A stretch of 64,000 nt of DNA from Companilactobacillus hulinensis (GTDB taxonomy: Bacteria > Bacillota > Bacilli > Lactobacillales > Lactobacillaceae), in the NCBI RefSeq assembly GCF_003946555.1, contig NZ_RHOO01000002.1, positions 124,001 to 188,000 on the forward strand. The letters run 5' to 3'. Made by a program: the position numbers and the translations under genes. Below the pieces are notes generated by a model. The model saw only the letters and a program-made list of their open reading frames with translations, was not told the DNA's origin and made no database searches. This document shows positions 1-8,825 of the stretch, in pieces. Positions within the stretch are counted from its first letter, which is position 1, and every line of letters begins with the position of its first letter.

Positions 1-570
1 AAAAAAGTTGTAACCAAGAATAAGTCACTCACTTTGACATTGGCCAAGACGCCAACAATCAAACATAAAGTAACTAAGGTAAGGGATTTATCTGGGTATA
101 ACTTGAAGAGTATTCAAGATTATGCCAGTGAAATTGGTGCAACATTAAATGTTTCATATGATTATTCTGATACCATTGAAGATGGAGTTATGATCAGTCA
201 GAGTCCTGAGCCAGGAAGTGTTATAAGTCAAGGTGATACACTTTCAGTTGTCATTTCTAAAGGTAAAAACCCTGATACAAGTGATGATGATAAGAATCAA
301 AGTGACAATGACAGCAATAATGATTCGTCAGCTACAACTAATCCTGTCACTAAGGATGTAACCATTCCATATGATTCTAGTGATAGTAGCAACACGATTA
401 CGATTTATCTTGGTGATGCAACACACAATATCAATACTGTTTACAAAACAATGAGCATTTCACAAGACACAACACAAACTTTAGTATTTAATTTAAAGAG
501 TGGACAAACTGGTAGTTATAACATTGAACGTGATGGAAAAACCGTATTGTCCGGCTCGGTAAGTGGGTAA
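1..570 (+). CDS. prkC: Serine/threonine protein kinase PrkC/Stk1, C-terminal part (5' end outside window)
   Basis: The frame is open from base 1, so only the C-terminal 189 residues are present. They contain a PASTA repeat (VRDLSGYNLKSIQDYASEIG onward, ending SVVISKGK), the extracellular muropeptide-binding module of Gram-positive membrane kinases. A Ser/Asp/Asn-rich linker follows (roughly residues 91-115), then a beta-rich tail. The kinase domain and membrane segment lie upstream of the window. The next gene is rsgA, the usual neighbour of prkC in Firmicutes, and RsgA is a reported substrate of such kinases. The kinase assignment therefore rests on the PASTA repeat plus context, not on a visible catalytic domain. 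Confidence 0.88.
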   Translation, partial: KKVVTKNKSLTLTLAKTPTIKHKVTKVRDLSGYNLKSIQDYASEIGATLNVSYDYSDTIEDGVMISQSPEPGSVISQGDTLSVVISKGKNPDTSDDDKNQSDNDSNNDSSATTNPVTKDVTIPYDSSDSSNTITIYLGDATHNINTVYKTMSISQDTTQTLVFNLKSGQTGSYNIERDGKTVLSGSVSG

Positions 571-571
571 A

Positions 572-1462
572 ATGGAGAAAAAAGGTAGAATTATAAAATC
601 AATTAGTGGATTTTATGACGTATTGGATGATGAAAGTCATGAATTGGTGCGTACTAGAGCACGTGGAAACTTTAGAAAACGTGGTATTAAGCCAATTGTT
701 GGAGATTTTGTTGAATACGATGCAACTGGTGACTTGGGTTATTTGTTAGAAATACTTCCTAGGGAAAATAGTCTAGTTCGCCCACCAATAGCTAATATTG
801 ATCAGGCGATTGTTGTGACTTCATCAGTTGAACCTAATTTTTCTAGTAATTTGTTAGATAAGATCTTGGTTAATATTGAACATAATGATATTCAGCCTTT
901 GATTTATCTAACAAAGACGGATTTGCTTGATGAGAATAAGTATCAAGAATTAAAAAAGATAATGGCCGGATATCATCAAGCTGGTTACATTGTTTTTGAT
1001 GATGAGGATAGTTATGGTCAAGAACAAATTGATCGTTTGGAATCAACTTTTGCCAACAAAGTGACTGTTTTCACAGGACAATCAGGTGCCGGCAAATCAA
1101 CTTTACTTAATCACATCAATCCGGAATTGGGGCTTGCTACAGCTGCAATTTCTCAAACGTTGAATCGTGGTAAGCACACTACTCGCCAAGTTTCATTATT
1201 TGAAATCGCTGACGGACTAGTTGCTGACACGCCAGGTTTTTCTTCACTAGAATTGATTAATATTGATAAGGAAGAATTACCAACTTTGTTTCCGGAATTT
1301 GTTGAGTACAGTTCAGAATGTCAGTTCAGGGGTTGTAATCATGTGAATGAACCGGGATGCAAGGTCAAAGAGATGCTTGCTGAAGGCAAGATCATGCAAA
1401 GCAGATACGATAACTATCTTTATTTCTTAAATGAAATTAATTCATATAAAAAAAGATATTAG
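572..1462 (+). CDS. rsgA: Ribosome small-subunit assembly GTPase RsgA
   Basis: RsgA is a circularly permuted GTPase that checks late 30S maturation. The permuted motif order is visible: TKTD (G4, about residue 113), then GQSGAGKST (G1), then DTPGF (G3). An N-terminal OB-like segment precedes these, and a C-terminal zinc site follows (CQFRGCNHVNEPGCKV). With the ATG at 572 the protein has 296 residues, normal for the family. An in-frame GTG at 563 lies inside the end of prkC, and no strong ribosome binding site separates the two choices. I prefer ATG 572 because the protein then begins MEKKGRI like its relatives. It is translationally tied to prkC. Confidence 0.94.
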   Translation: MEKKGRIIKSISGFYDVLDDESHELVRTRARGNFRKRGIKPIVGDFVEYDATGDLGYLLEILPRENSLVRPPIANIDQAIVVTSSVEPNFSSNLLDKILVNIEHNDIQPLIYLTKTDLLDENKYQELKKIMAGYHQAGYIVFDDEDSYGQEQIDRLESTFANKVTVFTGQSGAGKSTLLNHINPELGLATAAISQTLNRGKHTTRQVSLFEIADGLVADTPGFSSLELINIDKEELPTLFPEFVEYSSECQFRGCNHVNEPGCKVKEMLAEGKIMQSRYDNYLYFLNEINSYKKRY

Positions 1463-1474
1463 GAGAGTGGTTAT

Positions 1475-2143
1475 ATGACAACAAAGAAAATCGCACCATC
1501 AATTTTATCAGCCGATATTATGAATTTGGAACGTGATGTAAAAATCGCCGAAGAGGGTGGAGCTGACCTATTCCACATCGATATTATGGATGGTCACTTT
1601 GTGCCTAACATGTCTTTCAGTCCTAGCGTCGTTGCAGGGATGAGACGTGTTACTGACAAACCTTTGGATATTCACTTGATGATGGATAATCCAGATGACT
1701 ATATCAAACCATTTGTTGATGCTGGGGCCGATACGATCCTTGTTCATGCTGAAAGCACACAACATATTTATCGTTCCATTGATTTGGTTAAGAGCCTTGG
1801 TGCTAAAGCTGGGGTCGTTGTTAACCCTGGAACACCACTCGAAGAGGTCAAAGAATTGTTCCCAGTTATAGATCAAATTTTGGTTATGACTGTTAATCCA
1901 GGCTTCGGTGGTCAGAAGTTTATTCCAGGTATGACTAAGAAGATTCAAAGATTGGATCAACTCCGTCAAACATCAGCTGATGATGATTTTCAAATTGAAG
2001 TAGATGGCGGAATCAATGATGAAACTATCGTTCAATGTGCTAAAGCTGGTGCCGATATCTTTGTTGCCGGATCATATCTATATAATGGTCAAGATGGATT
2101 CAAGGAACGTGTCGATACACTTAAAAAGCTAGTGGAAGACTAA
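1475..2143 (+). CDS. rpe: Ribulose-phosphate 3-epimerase
   Basis: This enzyme interconverts ribulose 5-phosphate and xylulose 5-phosphate in the pentose phosphate pathway. The 222-residue protein shows the TIM-barrel signatures of the family: IAPSILSAD at the N-terminus, metal-ligand motifs HIDIMDGHFVPN and DIHLMM, MTVNPGFGGQ, and the phosphate-binding EVDGGIN. An AGGAGAG site precedes the ATG. It lies between rsgA and thiN, a very common arrangement in lactobacilli and Bacillus. Confidence 0.96.
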   Translation: MTTKKIAPSILSADIMNLERDVKIAEEGGADLFHIDIMDGHFVPNMSFSPSVVAGMRRVTDKPLDIHLMMDNPDDYIKPFVDAGADTILVHAESTQHIYRSIDLVKSLGAKAGVVVNPGTPLEEVKELFPVIDQILVMTVNPGFGGQKFIPGMTKKIQRLDQLRQTSADDDFQIEVDGGINDETIVQCAKAGADIFVAGSYLYNGQDGFKERVDTLKKLVED

Positions 2144-2145
2144 TA

Positions 2146-2805
2146 ATGAAACGAGTAAATATTTTATTAGGCGGACCCAAGAGTGAATATCCTGATGAGC
2201 TTTCGAAAAGTATTAAGGGAATTCCGGGACCTTGGATCGGTGCCGACCGTGGTAGTCTGTATTTGATTTCCCACGGTATATTGCCAGAAATTGCAATTGG
2301 TGACTTTGATTCAATTAATAAAAAAGAGCAGAAACTTCTTCGTGACAATGTTCATGATTTCCAAAAATTTCCACCAGAAAAAGATGATACTGATTCTGAA
2401 CTTTGTATTTTGGCAGCAAAAGAAAAATTTAATGCGGCTGAATATTATATTTATGGTGGAACAGGTGGTAGGATAGATCATTTCTTAGTCAATCTGTTCT
2501 TGCCCTACGATCAAAGATTTTTGAGTTTTTATGATAAGTTGTATTTTAAATCGGCAACTAATACGATCAGATTCTTTCGACCAGGAAGATATACAATTTA
2601 TCATAAAGAGGGAATGAAGTACGTAGGGTTCGTAAACTTGGGTCCTGTGACACATTTGAACATTTTAGATGCAAAGTATAAGCTTGACGATTTCACCGCT
2701 ATGAAGCCGGTTAGTTGGGCAAGTAACGAATTCGTTAAAGACACTATTAATTTCGGATTTGAAAGTGGAATTATCGCTGTTATTCAATCAAGAGATAAAA
2801 AGTAA
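2146..2805 (+). CDS. thiN: Thiamine pyrophosphokinase
   Basis: ThiN transfers pyrophosphate from ATP to thiamine to make thiamine diphosphate in the cytoplasm. The 219-residue length fits the family. Visible motifs are GADRGSLYL, GDFDSI, DDTDSEL and GGRIDH, which form the ATP/Mg and thiamine site. It starts two bases after the rpe stop, so the two are cotranscribed and probably coupled; the only upstream purine-rich site lies inside the end of rpe. A strong terminator directly follows. No other thiamine genes are nearby, which fits use as a salvage enzyme. Confidence 0.93.
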   Translation: MKRVNILLGGPKSEYPDELSKSIKGIPGPWIGADRGSLYLISHGILPEIAIGDFDSINKKEQKLLRDNVHDFQKFPPEKDDTDSELCILAAKEKFNAAEYYIYGGTGGRIDHFLVNLFLPYDQRFLSFYDKLYFKSATNTIRFFRPGRYTIYHKEGMKYVGFVNLGPVTHLNILDAKYKLDDFTAMKPVSWASNEFVKDTINFGFESGIIAVIQSRDKK

Positions 2806-2811
2806 GACACA

Positions 2812-2847
2812 AAAAGAGGAAATTCCTAAAATGGAATTTCCTCTTTT
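2812..2847 (+). terminator. Terminator after thiN
   Basis: A perfect 15-bp inverted repeat (2812-2826 with 2833-2847, arms AAAAGAGGAAATTCC and GGAATTTCCTCTTTT) with a 6-base loop. A/T tracts flank both sides, so it could stop transcription in either direction. Confidence 0.8.
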
Positions 2848-2858
2848 AATTTAGCAAC

Positions 2859-2888
2859 AAAAAAAACTAGCAAAATAAATTTGCTAGT
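2859..2888 (-). terminator. Terminator of rpmB
   Basis: A 9-bp hairpin (ACTAGCAAA 2866-2874 with TTTGCTAGT 2880-2888). Read on the minus strand it runs into a T tract at 2865-2859. It lies just beyond the rpmB stop and also has T residues on the plus strand, so it probably works both ways. Confidence 0.75.
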
Positions 2889-2912
2889 CTTTTTTAGTTA
2901 ATTATATGATAA

Positions 2913-3098
2913 TTATACTCTAGTAACTTTTCCTGACTTCAAAGCTCTAGCTGAAACCCAAACGCGTTTAGGCTTACCGTCAACCATAATACGAACTTTT
3001 TGCAAGTTTGGCTTCCAAGAACGTTTTGATTGATTAAGAGCGTGAGAACGTTTGTTACCAAACACTGTCTTACGGCCTGTAATAATATCTTTTGCCAT
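2913..3098 (-). CDS. rpmB: 50S ribosomal protein L28
   Basis: L28 is a small basic protein of the large ribosomal subunit. The 61-residue sequence begins [20 protein letters not shown], continues with the conserved [12 protein letters not shown] block and ends [11 protein letters not shown], all typical. No zinc-type cysteines are present, so this is the C-minus form. A strong AAAGGAGG precedes the ATG on the minus strand. It is transcribed alone, divergently from the Asp23 gene, as in many Firmicutes. Confidence 0.97.
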   Translation of the reverse strand: MAKDIITGRKTVFGNKRSHALNQSKRSWKPNLQKVRIMVDGKPKRVWVSARALKSGKVTRV

Positions 3099-3147
3099 GG
3101 GACCGACCTCCTTTGGCTACATGTTTTCTTTAAAATATCACCTGACT

Positions 3148-3176
3148 AATTTACCATAAACTAAAAATAAAAACAA
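3148..3176 (-). promoter_or_regulatory. Promoter of rpmB
   Basis: On the minus strand a TTGTTT -35 element (3176-3171), a 17-base spacer and a TAAATT -10 element (3153-3148) are preceded by TGG, giving an extended -10. It lies about 50 bases upstream of the rpmB start. Confidence 0.6.
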
Positions 3177-3218
3177 TAGTTGAATAATAATGTGTCATAA
3201 ATCTTTAATTCAAAATCT

Positions 3219-3227
3219 TGCTATGAT
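3219..3227 (+). promoter_or_regulatory. Extended -10 promoter for the Asp23-fakA operon
   Basis: TGCTATGAT is an extended -10 sequence 49 bases upstream of the start at 3276. I see no convincing -35 element at the right distance. Confidence 0.4.
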
Positions 3228-3275
3228 AGAATTTTAATGTTTATGATAGTTAGATCCAAGATAGGAGGATCCCAA

Positions 3276-3644
3276 ATGGCAGTTACAATAAAAACAAAAC
3301 ATGGTGAAATTAATGTATCAACCAATACCGTTTCAACGATCGTTGGCGGAGCTGCATTGGATATCTACGGAATAGTAGGTATGGCAAGCAAGAACCAATT
3401 ACGCGACGGGATGAACACAATTTTGAATCGTGAAGATTTCTCACGCGGAGTAGTTATTCATCAAGAGGATGAAAAGATTGCCGTTGATGTCTATATAATT
3501 GTGGGATACGGAATTAAAATATCCGAAGTTGCTAAGAATTTAAAAGAAAAAGTAAAATATAACCTAGAAACAATGCTTGGAACACCAGCTGGCACTGTTA
3601 ATGTATATGTTCAAGGAATAAAAGTTCTAGATGACATTAAATAG
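3276..3644 (+). CDS. Asp23/Gls24 family envelope stress protein (YloU type)
   Basis: A 122-residue Asp23/Gls24-family protein. Visible features are the IKTKHGEINVS start, the STIVGGAALDIYGIVGM block and the acidic VDVYIIVGYGIKISEV strand near the middle. Family members form membrane-associated assemblies linked to envelope stress, but the exact job of the YloU branch is not settled. The frame opens earlier at 3237, but an AGGAGG site sits seven bases before ATG 3276, which I take as the start. It is cotranscribed with fakA, a conserved pairing in Firmicutes. Confidence 0.88.
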   Translation: MAVTIKTKHGEINVSTNTVSTIVGGAALDIYGIVGMASKNQLRDGMNTILNREDFSRGVVIHQEDEKIAVDVYIIVGYGIKISEVAKNLKEKVKYNLETMLGTPAGTVNVYVQGIKVLDDIK

Positions 3645-3671
3645 GTATTACGCTAGTTGGAGGGGAAACTT

Positions 3672-5348
3672 TTGAGCAAAGAACTTATCACAAAAACTGA
3701 ATTTTCCGATATGATTCGTGTGGCTTCACACCGTCTTGAGAAAAATGCAAAATTTGTTAATTCACTAAATGTCTTTCCAGTACCTGATGGAGACACAGGA
3801 ACAAACATGAGCTTGACTGTACAAAGCGGTTTTAAGGCCGTAAATGAATCAGAAAGTAGCCACGTAGGAACATTAGGTAAAGCTCTCGCTAAGGGCCTGT
3901 TAATGGGGGCTCGTGGTAACTCAGGTGTTATTACATCTCAATTATTTAGAGGCTTTTCAAAGAGTATCGAAAGTAAGGAAACTTTGACTTCCGATGATTT
4001 GGCTAAAGCTTTTGACGATGGTGTAAAAACTGCCTATAAAGCGGTTATGAAACCAGTTGAAGGTACTATTTTAACTGTTGCTCGTTTTGGTGCTGAGGCA
4101 GGTGTTGAACGTGCTAAAGAAACAAAAGATGCAGTTGAAGTTATGAAGGCTGTTGTTAAAGGTTCTAAAGTTGGTCTAGAAAAAACTCCATCATTACTTC
4201 CTGTTCTTAAAGAAGTCGGTGTAGTTGATTCTGGTGGACAAGGTCTTGTATTCATTTACGAAGGATTCCTTGAAGGATTGTCAGGTGAAGCAAGTGATGA
4301 ATCATACACACCTGATGAAACTGAAATGGTCGAGATGGTCAACGCCACTCATCACCAATCAGCTCAAGGTCAATTCAACACTGATGAAATTGCCAATGGC
4401 TATTGTACTGAAATGATGGTGCAACTAGGCCAAGATCCAACTTCAGACGAAACATTTGATAATGATAAGATGCGTGAATACCTAAGTAAAATCGGTGATT
4501 CATTAATCGTTGTTTCAGATGATGAAGTTGTTAAAGTCCATGTTCATACTAACTTCCCAAGAAAAGTTTGGGCTGAAGGTAGAAAATTTGGTGCTTTAAC
4601 GAAAGTTAAAATTGATAATATGAAGATTCAACATGAAACAATTGTTGATGATGACGAAGAGACTGTAGCTGAACCTACAAGTAACAAGCCTGTTGATTAT
4701 GCAGTAATTACTGTATCTTCTGGTGATGGTCTGTCTAAACTATTCATGAGTCTTGGTGTTACGAATGTTATTAGTGGTGGTCAAACAATGAATCCATCTA
4801 CAAATGATATTGTTGACGCAATTAACAATGCTAATGCAAAACGTGCACTTATTTTGCCAAATAATGGGAATATCATTATGGCCGCTAAACAAGCCGCTGA
4901 ACTAGCTGATATTCCAGTCGCAATTGTTGCTTCAAAGACGGTTTCTCAAGGAATGACAGCGATGTTATCATTCAATCCAGAAGCTGATTTGGATGAAAAT
5001 AAAGAAAATATGGAAGATTCATTGGATACTGTTAAGAGTGGTCAAATTACTCAGGCTATCCGTGATACCGAAATCGATGGTTTGAAGATCACCAAGGGTC
5101 ACTACATGGGAATTGTTGATGGAAATATCTTAGTTGATGATCCAGATATCGTTTCTGGTACTGAACAAATGCTCGACAAAATGATCGATGACGATAGCGA
5201 AGTTATCACTATTCTTGTTGGTGAAGATGGTAATCTTGAGGATGCTCAGAAGTTTGCAGATTACTTAGATGATAAGTATGCTGACTTAGAAACAGAGATT
5301 CATCAAGGTGATCAACCAGTATATCCATATTTGATTGCTGTTGAATAA
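3672..5348 (+). CDS. fakA: Fatty acid kinase catalytic subunit FakA (DhaL/DegV-associated)
   Basis: FakA phosphorylates fatty acids held by a FakB (DegV-like) partner and feeds exogenous acids into PlsX/PlsY lipid synthesis. The N-terminal DhaL domain shows NVFPVPDGDTGTNM (residues 33-46, with metal-binding aspartates D39 and D41) and GARGNSGVITSQLFRGF. The middle and C-terminal domains carry ISGGQTMNPST and ILPNNGNI. I chose TTG 3672 because GGAGGGG sits just before it, giving 558 residues, the usual length; an earlier in-frame TTG at 3657 lies inside that ribosome binding site. No fakB is in the window, but plsX-acpP follow shortly. Confidence 0.93.
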   Translation: MSKELITKTEFSDMIRVASHRLEKNAKFVNSLNVFPVPDGDTGTNMSLTVQSGFKAVNESESSHVGTLGKALAKGLLMGARGNSGVITSQLFRGFSKSIESKETLTSDDLAKAFDDGVKTAYKAVMKPVEGTILTVARFGAEAGVERAKETKDAVEVMKAVVKGSKVGLEKTPSLLPVLKEVGVVDSGGQGLVFIYEGFLEGLSGEASDESYTPDETEMVEMVNATHHQSAQGQFNTDEIANGYCTEMMVQLGQDPTSDETFDNDKMREYLSKIGDSLIVVSDDEVVKVHVHTNFPRKVWAEGRKFGALTKVKIDNMKIQHETIVDDDEETVAEPTSNKPVDYAVITVSSGDGLSKLFMSLGVTNVISGGQTMNPSTNDIVDAINNANAKRALILPNNGNIIMAAKQAAELADIPVAIVASKTVSQGMTAMLSFNPEADLDENKENMEDSLDTVKSGQITQAIRDTEIDGLKITKGHYMGIVDGNILVDDPDIVSGTEQMLDKMIDDDSEVITILVGEDGNLEDAQKFADYLDDKYADLETEIHQGDQPVYPYLIAVE

Positions 5349-5371
5349 TTTTTATTGTGAATAATCAAAAT

Positions 5372-5402
5372 GAGGCTGGAACTTATTTCTAGTCTCTTTT
5401 TT
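5372..5402 (+). terminator. Terminator after fakA
   Basis: A 9-bp hairpin with two G-T pairs (GAGGCTGGA 5372-5380 with TCTAGTCTC 5388-5396) followed by six T residues. The GAGGCTGG arm resembles a terminator sequence I recall as common in lactobacilli and enterococci. recG begins only 17 bases later, so some read-through is likely. Confidence 0.65.
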
Positions 5403-5418
5403 GTACAAGGAGGGGAAA

Positions 5419-7455
5419 ATGAATTTAAGAGAAGTATCGGTTGCTGAATTGCCAGGAGTAGGTCCTAAGCGTTTGGATGCTATCAAGTCTCTTGGTATCA
5501 ATAGTATTTATGACTTGTTGTTCTATTTTCCTTTTCGTTATGAAGATATGGAAGTTAAGTCATTAGACGATGCGGTTGATCAAGAAAAGATTCTACTTAA
5601 AGGCGTTGTTGCTAGTGAGCCAGTTGTAGTACGTTTTGGCTATAAGAAAAATCGTTTAAATGTCAGAATTTTGGTAGAGAATGAATCAATTATGGTTACA
5701 TTTTTTAATCAACCTTGGTTGAAGGATAAGTTTGAAACTGGAAATGATGTTGCTGTTTATGGGAAATGGAATGAAGCTCGTCGAGCAATAACCGGAATGA
5801 AGGTTATTGGTGGAAATGAACAAGGCTCAATTGATTCAGTCTATTCCGTAAATAAAAATATTCACCAAAAAACCTTGGTAAATTTGATAAAATTGGCGTT
5901 TGATAAATATCATGATCAGATTGATTCAATTATTCCTGAACATATTGCTGAAAAGTATCAATTGATGAATGATGAAGCGATGGTAAAAGGGATGCATTTT
6001 CCTGATAATGAGGATGAGAATGAATCTGCTCGCCGAAGTGCTAAGTTCCGTGAATTCTTCTTGTTTGAATGTGGAATACAGAGTGTCAAAGCTAAAGATG
6101 AACAGGAAAACGATGGTTTAGTTGAAGATTACGATGAACAATATATTAGTCAATTCAGAACCTCACTACCATTTGAATTAACCAAGGCACAATCACGTGT
6201 AGTCGATGAAATATTGAATGATATGAAGTCAGATCATCATATGAATAGATTGCTGCAAGGGGATGTTGGTTCTGGTAAGACTATTGTGGCTGTAATAGCG
6301 ATGTTAGCCTCAGTTACAGCTGGTTTTCAAACTGCTATTATGGCTCCAACAGAGATATTGGCACAACAGCACTTTGAAAAAATAATTAACTTACTTGAAA
6401 AGCTACAAATTAGGACCGCAATTCTGACGGGATCGCAAACAAAAAAAGAACATGATACGATCGCTGAAAATATCCGCGAAGGCAGAACAAATGTAATTGT
6501 GGGAACACATGCACTGATTCAGGATAGTGTAGATTTCAATAATCTTGGTTTAATAGTTATTGATGAGCAACATAGGTTTGGGGTAAATCAGCGTAAGGCG
6601 TTGCGTGAAAAGGGAAATAATCCAGATGTATTGGCTATGACCGCAACTCCTATTCCAAGAACTTTGGCAATAACTACTTATGGTGATATGGAAGTTTCTA
6701 GAATTGACGAATTGCCTGCCGGACGTAAAAAAATTGAAACTTATTGGATTCGCAGTCAAAAGGTTGAGCAGATGTATAAATTTGTTTCAAAACAATTGGC
6801 TGAAAAGGCTCAAGTTTATGTAGTTACACCATTGATTTCTGAATCAGAAAAAATTGATTTGAAGAATGCTGAATTGATTTATGACAAATTCAATGAATTA
6901 TATGCTCCAAAATATAAAATTGGTATTCTTCATGGTCAAATGAGTAATGACGAAAAAGAAGATATAATGGGCAAATTCAGTCATCAAGAGATTGATGTAT
7001 TGGTTTCAACCACGGTTATTGAAGTTGGTGTTGATGTTCCTAACGCTACAGTAATGGTAATATATGATGCCAACAGATTTGGATTGTCGCAGCTGCATCA
7101 GTTGCGTGGTCGTGTTGGTCGTGGGAAGAAGCAATCATATTGTATTCTGATTGCTGATCCGAAGAACGATGTCGCATTGGAACGAATGAAAATATTGACT
7201 TCGACCAATGATGGTTTTGTTTTAGCTGAAGAAGACTTAAAGATGCGTGGCTCAGGTGATTTATTGGGGAGCAAGCAGTCAGGACTTCCAGATTTCAAAG
7301 TGGGTAATCCAATTGCAGACTTTAATATTTTACAAACGGCACAGATTGAAGCAGAACAAATTTTTAAGGATCCACAAGCGATGGATAATCTAGAAAATAA
7401 AGTGTTAAAATTATTCCTAAATGATGAATTTGAACAATTAAATAATTTTGACTAA
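5419..7455 (+). CDS. recG: ATP-dependent DNA helicase RecG
   Basis: RecG remodels stalled replication forks and branched recombination intermediates. The N-terminal wedge/OB region begins LREVSVAELPGVGPKRL. The superfamily 2 helicase core has Walker A GDVGSGKT (about residue 280), the DEQH box (about 382), a TATPIPRT motif, and the C-terminal helicase motif QLRGRVGRG. With ATG 5419, preceded by AAGGAGGGG, the protein has 678 residues, the family norm. An upstream in-frame TTG at 5401 lies in the terminator tail and is unlikely. Confidence 0.96.
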   Translation: MNLREVSVAELPGVGPKRLDAIKSLGINSIYDLLFYFPFRYEDMEVKSLDDAVDQEKILLKGVVASEPVVVRFGYKKNRLNVRILVENESIMVTFFNQPWLKDKFETGNDVAVYGKWNEARRAITGMKVIGGNEQGSIDSVYSVNKNIHQKTLVNLIKLAFDKYHDQIDSIIPEHIAEKYQLMNDEAMVKGMHFPDNEDENESARRSAKFREFFLFECGIQSVKAKDEQENDGLVEDYDEQYISQFRTSLPFELTKAQSRVVDEILNDMKSDHHMNRLLQGDVGSGKTIVAVIAMLASVTAGFQTAIMAPTEILAQQHFEKIINLLEKLQIRTAILTGSQTKKEHDTIAENIREGRTNVIVGTHALIQDSVDFNNLGLIVIDEQHRFGVNQRKALREKGNNPDVLAMTATPIPRTLAITTYGDMEVSRIDELPAGRKKIETYWIRSQKVEQMYKFVSKQLAEKAQVYVVTPLISESEKIDLKNAELIYDKFNELYAPKYKIGILHGQMSNDEKEDIMGKFSHQEIDVLVSTTVIEVGVDVPNATVMVIYDANRFGLSQLHQLRGRVGRGKKQSYCILIADPKNDVALERMKILTSTNDGFVLAEEDLKMRGSGDLLGSKQSGLPDFKVGNPIADFNILQTAQIEAEQIFKDPQAMDNLENKVLKLFLNDEFEQLNNFD

Positions 7456-7481
7456 AAATGAATTTTGTGAGGAGTTAATTA

Positions 7482-8483
7482 ATGAAAATTGCAGTAGATG
7501 CCATGGGTGGCGACAATGCACCTCAAGTTGTTGTTGAGGGAATTGAAAAAGCACGTGATGAATGGACAGATTTGGAATTTGTTCTTTATGGCGACCAAAG
7601 TAAAATAAAAAAATATCTAAAAAACAGTGATCGAATCGAAATTGTTCATACTGATGAGGAAATACTTGGAACTGATGAACCAGTAAAGGCCATCAGATCC
7701 AAGAAAAACTCTTCGATGGTGCTTGCCGCAAAGGCAGTTAAGAACAAAGAAGCTGACGCATTATTTTCATTGGGTAACACTGGTGCGTTATTAGCATCTG
7801 GTATTTTTATTGTTGGACGAATTAAGCAAGTTGATAGACCTGCTTTGATGCCAACCTTGCCTGTGATCAATTCATCATTAGGTGTAAACATGCTTGATGT
7901 TGGTGCTAATGCTGAAGCTAAGCCAGCTTACTTACAACAATGGGCAGTAATGGGATCGATTTATGCACGAGATGTCAAAAAAATTAAGAATCCTCGTGTG
8001 GCATTATTGAACAATGGTACCGAAGAGGATAAGGGTGATCCAACTCATAAGGATGCATACAAGCTTCTTGAAAATACTGAAGGTATTAACTTTATTGGTA
8101 ATATTGAATCAAATAATATCCTTGCTGGTGAAGCAGATATTATCGTTACTGATGGTTTCACGGGTAATGCTGCTTTGAAAGCAATTGAAGGAACAGCTAC
8201 TATTTTGCTGAAGCAAATGAAACATGCCTTGCTAGATAACGGTATTTTTACTAAAATGGGTGCAGCTATTGTTGCTCCTTCGTTACGTGGTCTTCGAGAT
8301 ATGTTTGATACGTCCAAAGCTGGAGGAGCTGTTTTGCTTGGATTGAAGTCACCTGTAGTTAAGGCTCATGGTGCAGCTGATAGCGAAACAGTTTTCTATA
8401 CAGTTAAACAAATTTATGATATGTTGCTTAACGATACAGTGAACAAGGCTAATAAATACTTTGAGCAGATGTCAAAGGATTAG
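7482..8483 (+). CDS. plsX: Phosphate acyltransferase PlsX
   Basis: PlsX converts acyl-ACP to acyl-phosphate, the acyl donor for PlsY in phosphatidic acid synthesis. It is a peripheral membrane enzyme. The 333-residue protein opens with the diagnostic MKIAVDAMGGDNAP and shows SLGNTGALLASG, DVGANAEAKP and DGFTGNAALKA. A GAGGAG site precedes the ATG. acpP follows 14 bases later, the conserved plsX-acpP pair. I see no clear FapR site upstream. Confidence 0.97.
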   Translation: MKIAVDAMGGDNAPQVVVEGIEKARDEWTDLEFVLYGDQSKIKKYLKNSDRIEIVHTDEEILGTDEPVKAIRSKKNSSMVLAAKAVKNKEADALFSLGNTGALLASGIFIVGRIKQVDRPALMPTLPVINSSLGVNMLDVGANAEAKPAYLQQWAVMGSIYARDVKKIKNPRVALLNNGTEEDKGDPTHKDAYKLLENTEGINFIGNIESNNILAGEADIIVTDGFTGNAALKAIEGTATILLKQMKHALLDNGIFTKMGAAIVAPSLRGLRDMFDTSKAGGAVLLGLKSPVVKAHGAADSETVFYTVKQIYDMLLNDTVNKANKYFEQMSKD

Positions 8484-8497
8484 GGAGAGAACTATTA

Positions 8498-8740
8498 ATG
8501 TCAGAACAAGAAATTTACGATAAAATTGTTGGTTTAATTACAGATAAGTTTGAAGTTGAAGCAGATTCAATCAGCAAGGCCACTTCATTTTCAGACGATT
8601 TGGATGCTGATTCAATCGATTTAGTTGAATTTGTATTGGAGCTTGAAGAAGAATTCGATGCTGAGATTCCAGACGAAGATGCTGAAAAGATCACGACTGT
8701 TGGTGAAGCAGTTGATTATATTAAAGATCATCAAAAATAA
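8498..8740 (+). CDS. acpP: Acyl carrier protein
   Basis: ACP carries growing acyl chains on 4'-phosphopantetheine. The 80-residue acidic protein contains the attachment motif DADSIDLVEFVLELEEEFD, with the modifiable serine in DSID; most ACPs have DSLD. The stop codon lies inside the left arm of the terminator hairpin. Being cotranscribed with plsX fits a role in phospholipid and fatty acid synthesis. No fatty acid synthesis genes are in the window. Confidence 0.96.
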   Translation: MSEQEIYDKIVGLITDKFEVEADSISKATSFSDDLDADSIDLVEFVLELEEEFDAEIPDEDAEKITTVGEAVDYIKDHQK

Positions 8741-8762
8741 GACCTGTTGGTCTTATTTTTTT
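8733..8762 (+). terminator. Terminator of plsX-acpP
   Basis: A perfect 12-bp stem (8733-8744 with 8749-8760, AAAAATAAGACC and GGTCTTATTTTT), TGTT loop and trailing T run. It overlaps the acpP stop codon. Confidence 0.82.
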
Positions 8763-8793
8763 AGCCATTTAATTATTTAGTGCGAAAGTTTAG

Positions 8794-8799
8794 TATAAT
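8794..8799 (+). promoter_or_regulatory. Possible -10 element for rnc-smc
   Basis: A consensus TATAAT lies 27 bases before the rnc start and downstream of the acpP terminator. The -35 position (around 8771) is not convincing. Confidence 0.4.
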
Positions 8800-8825
8800 T
8801 AAAGTTATTGGAAAGGGGACGCGTT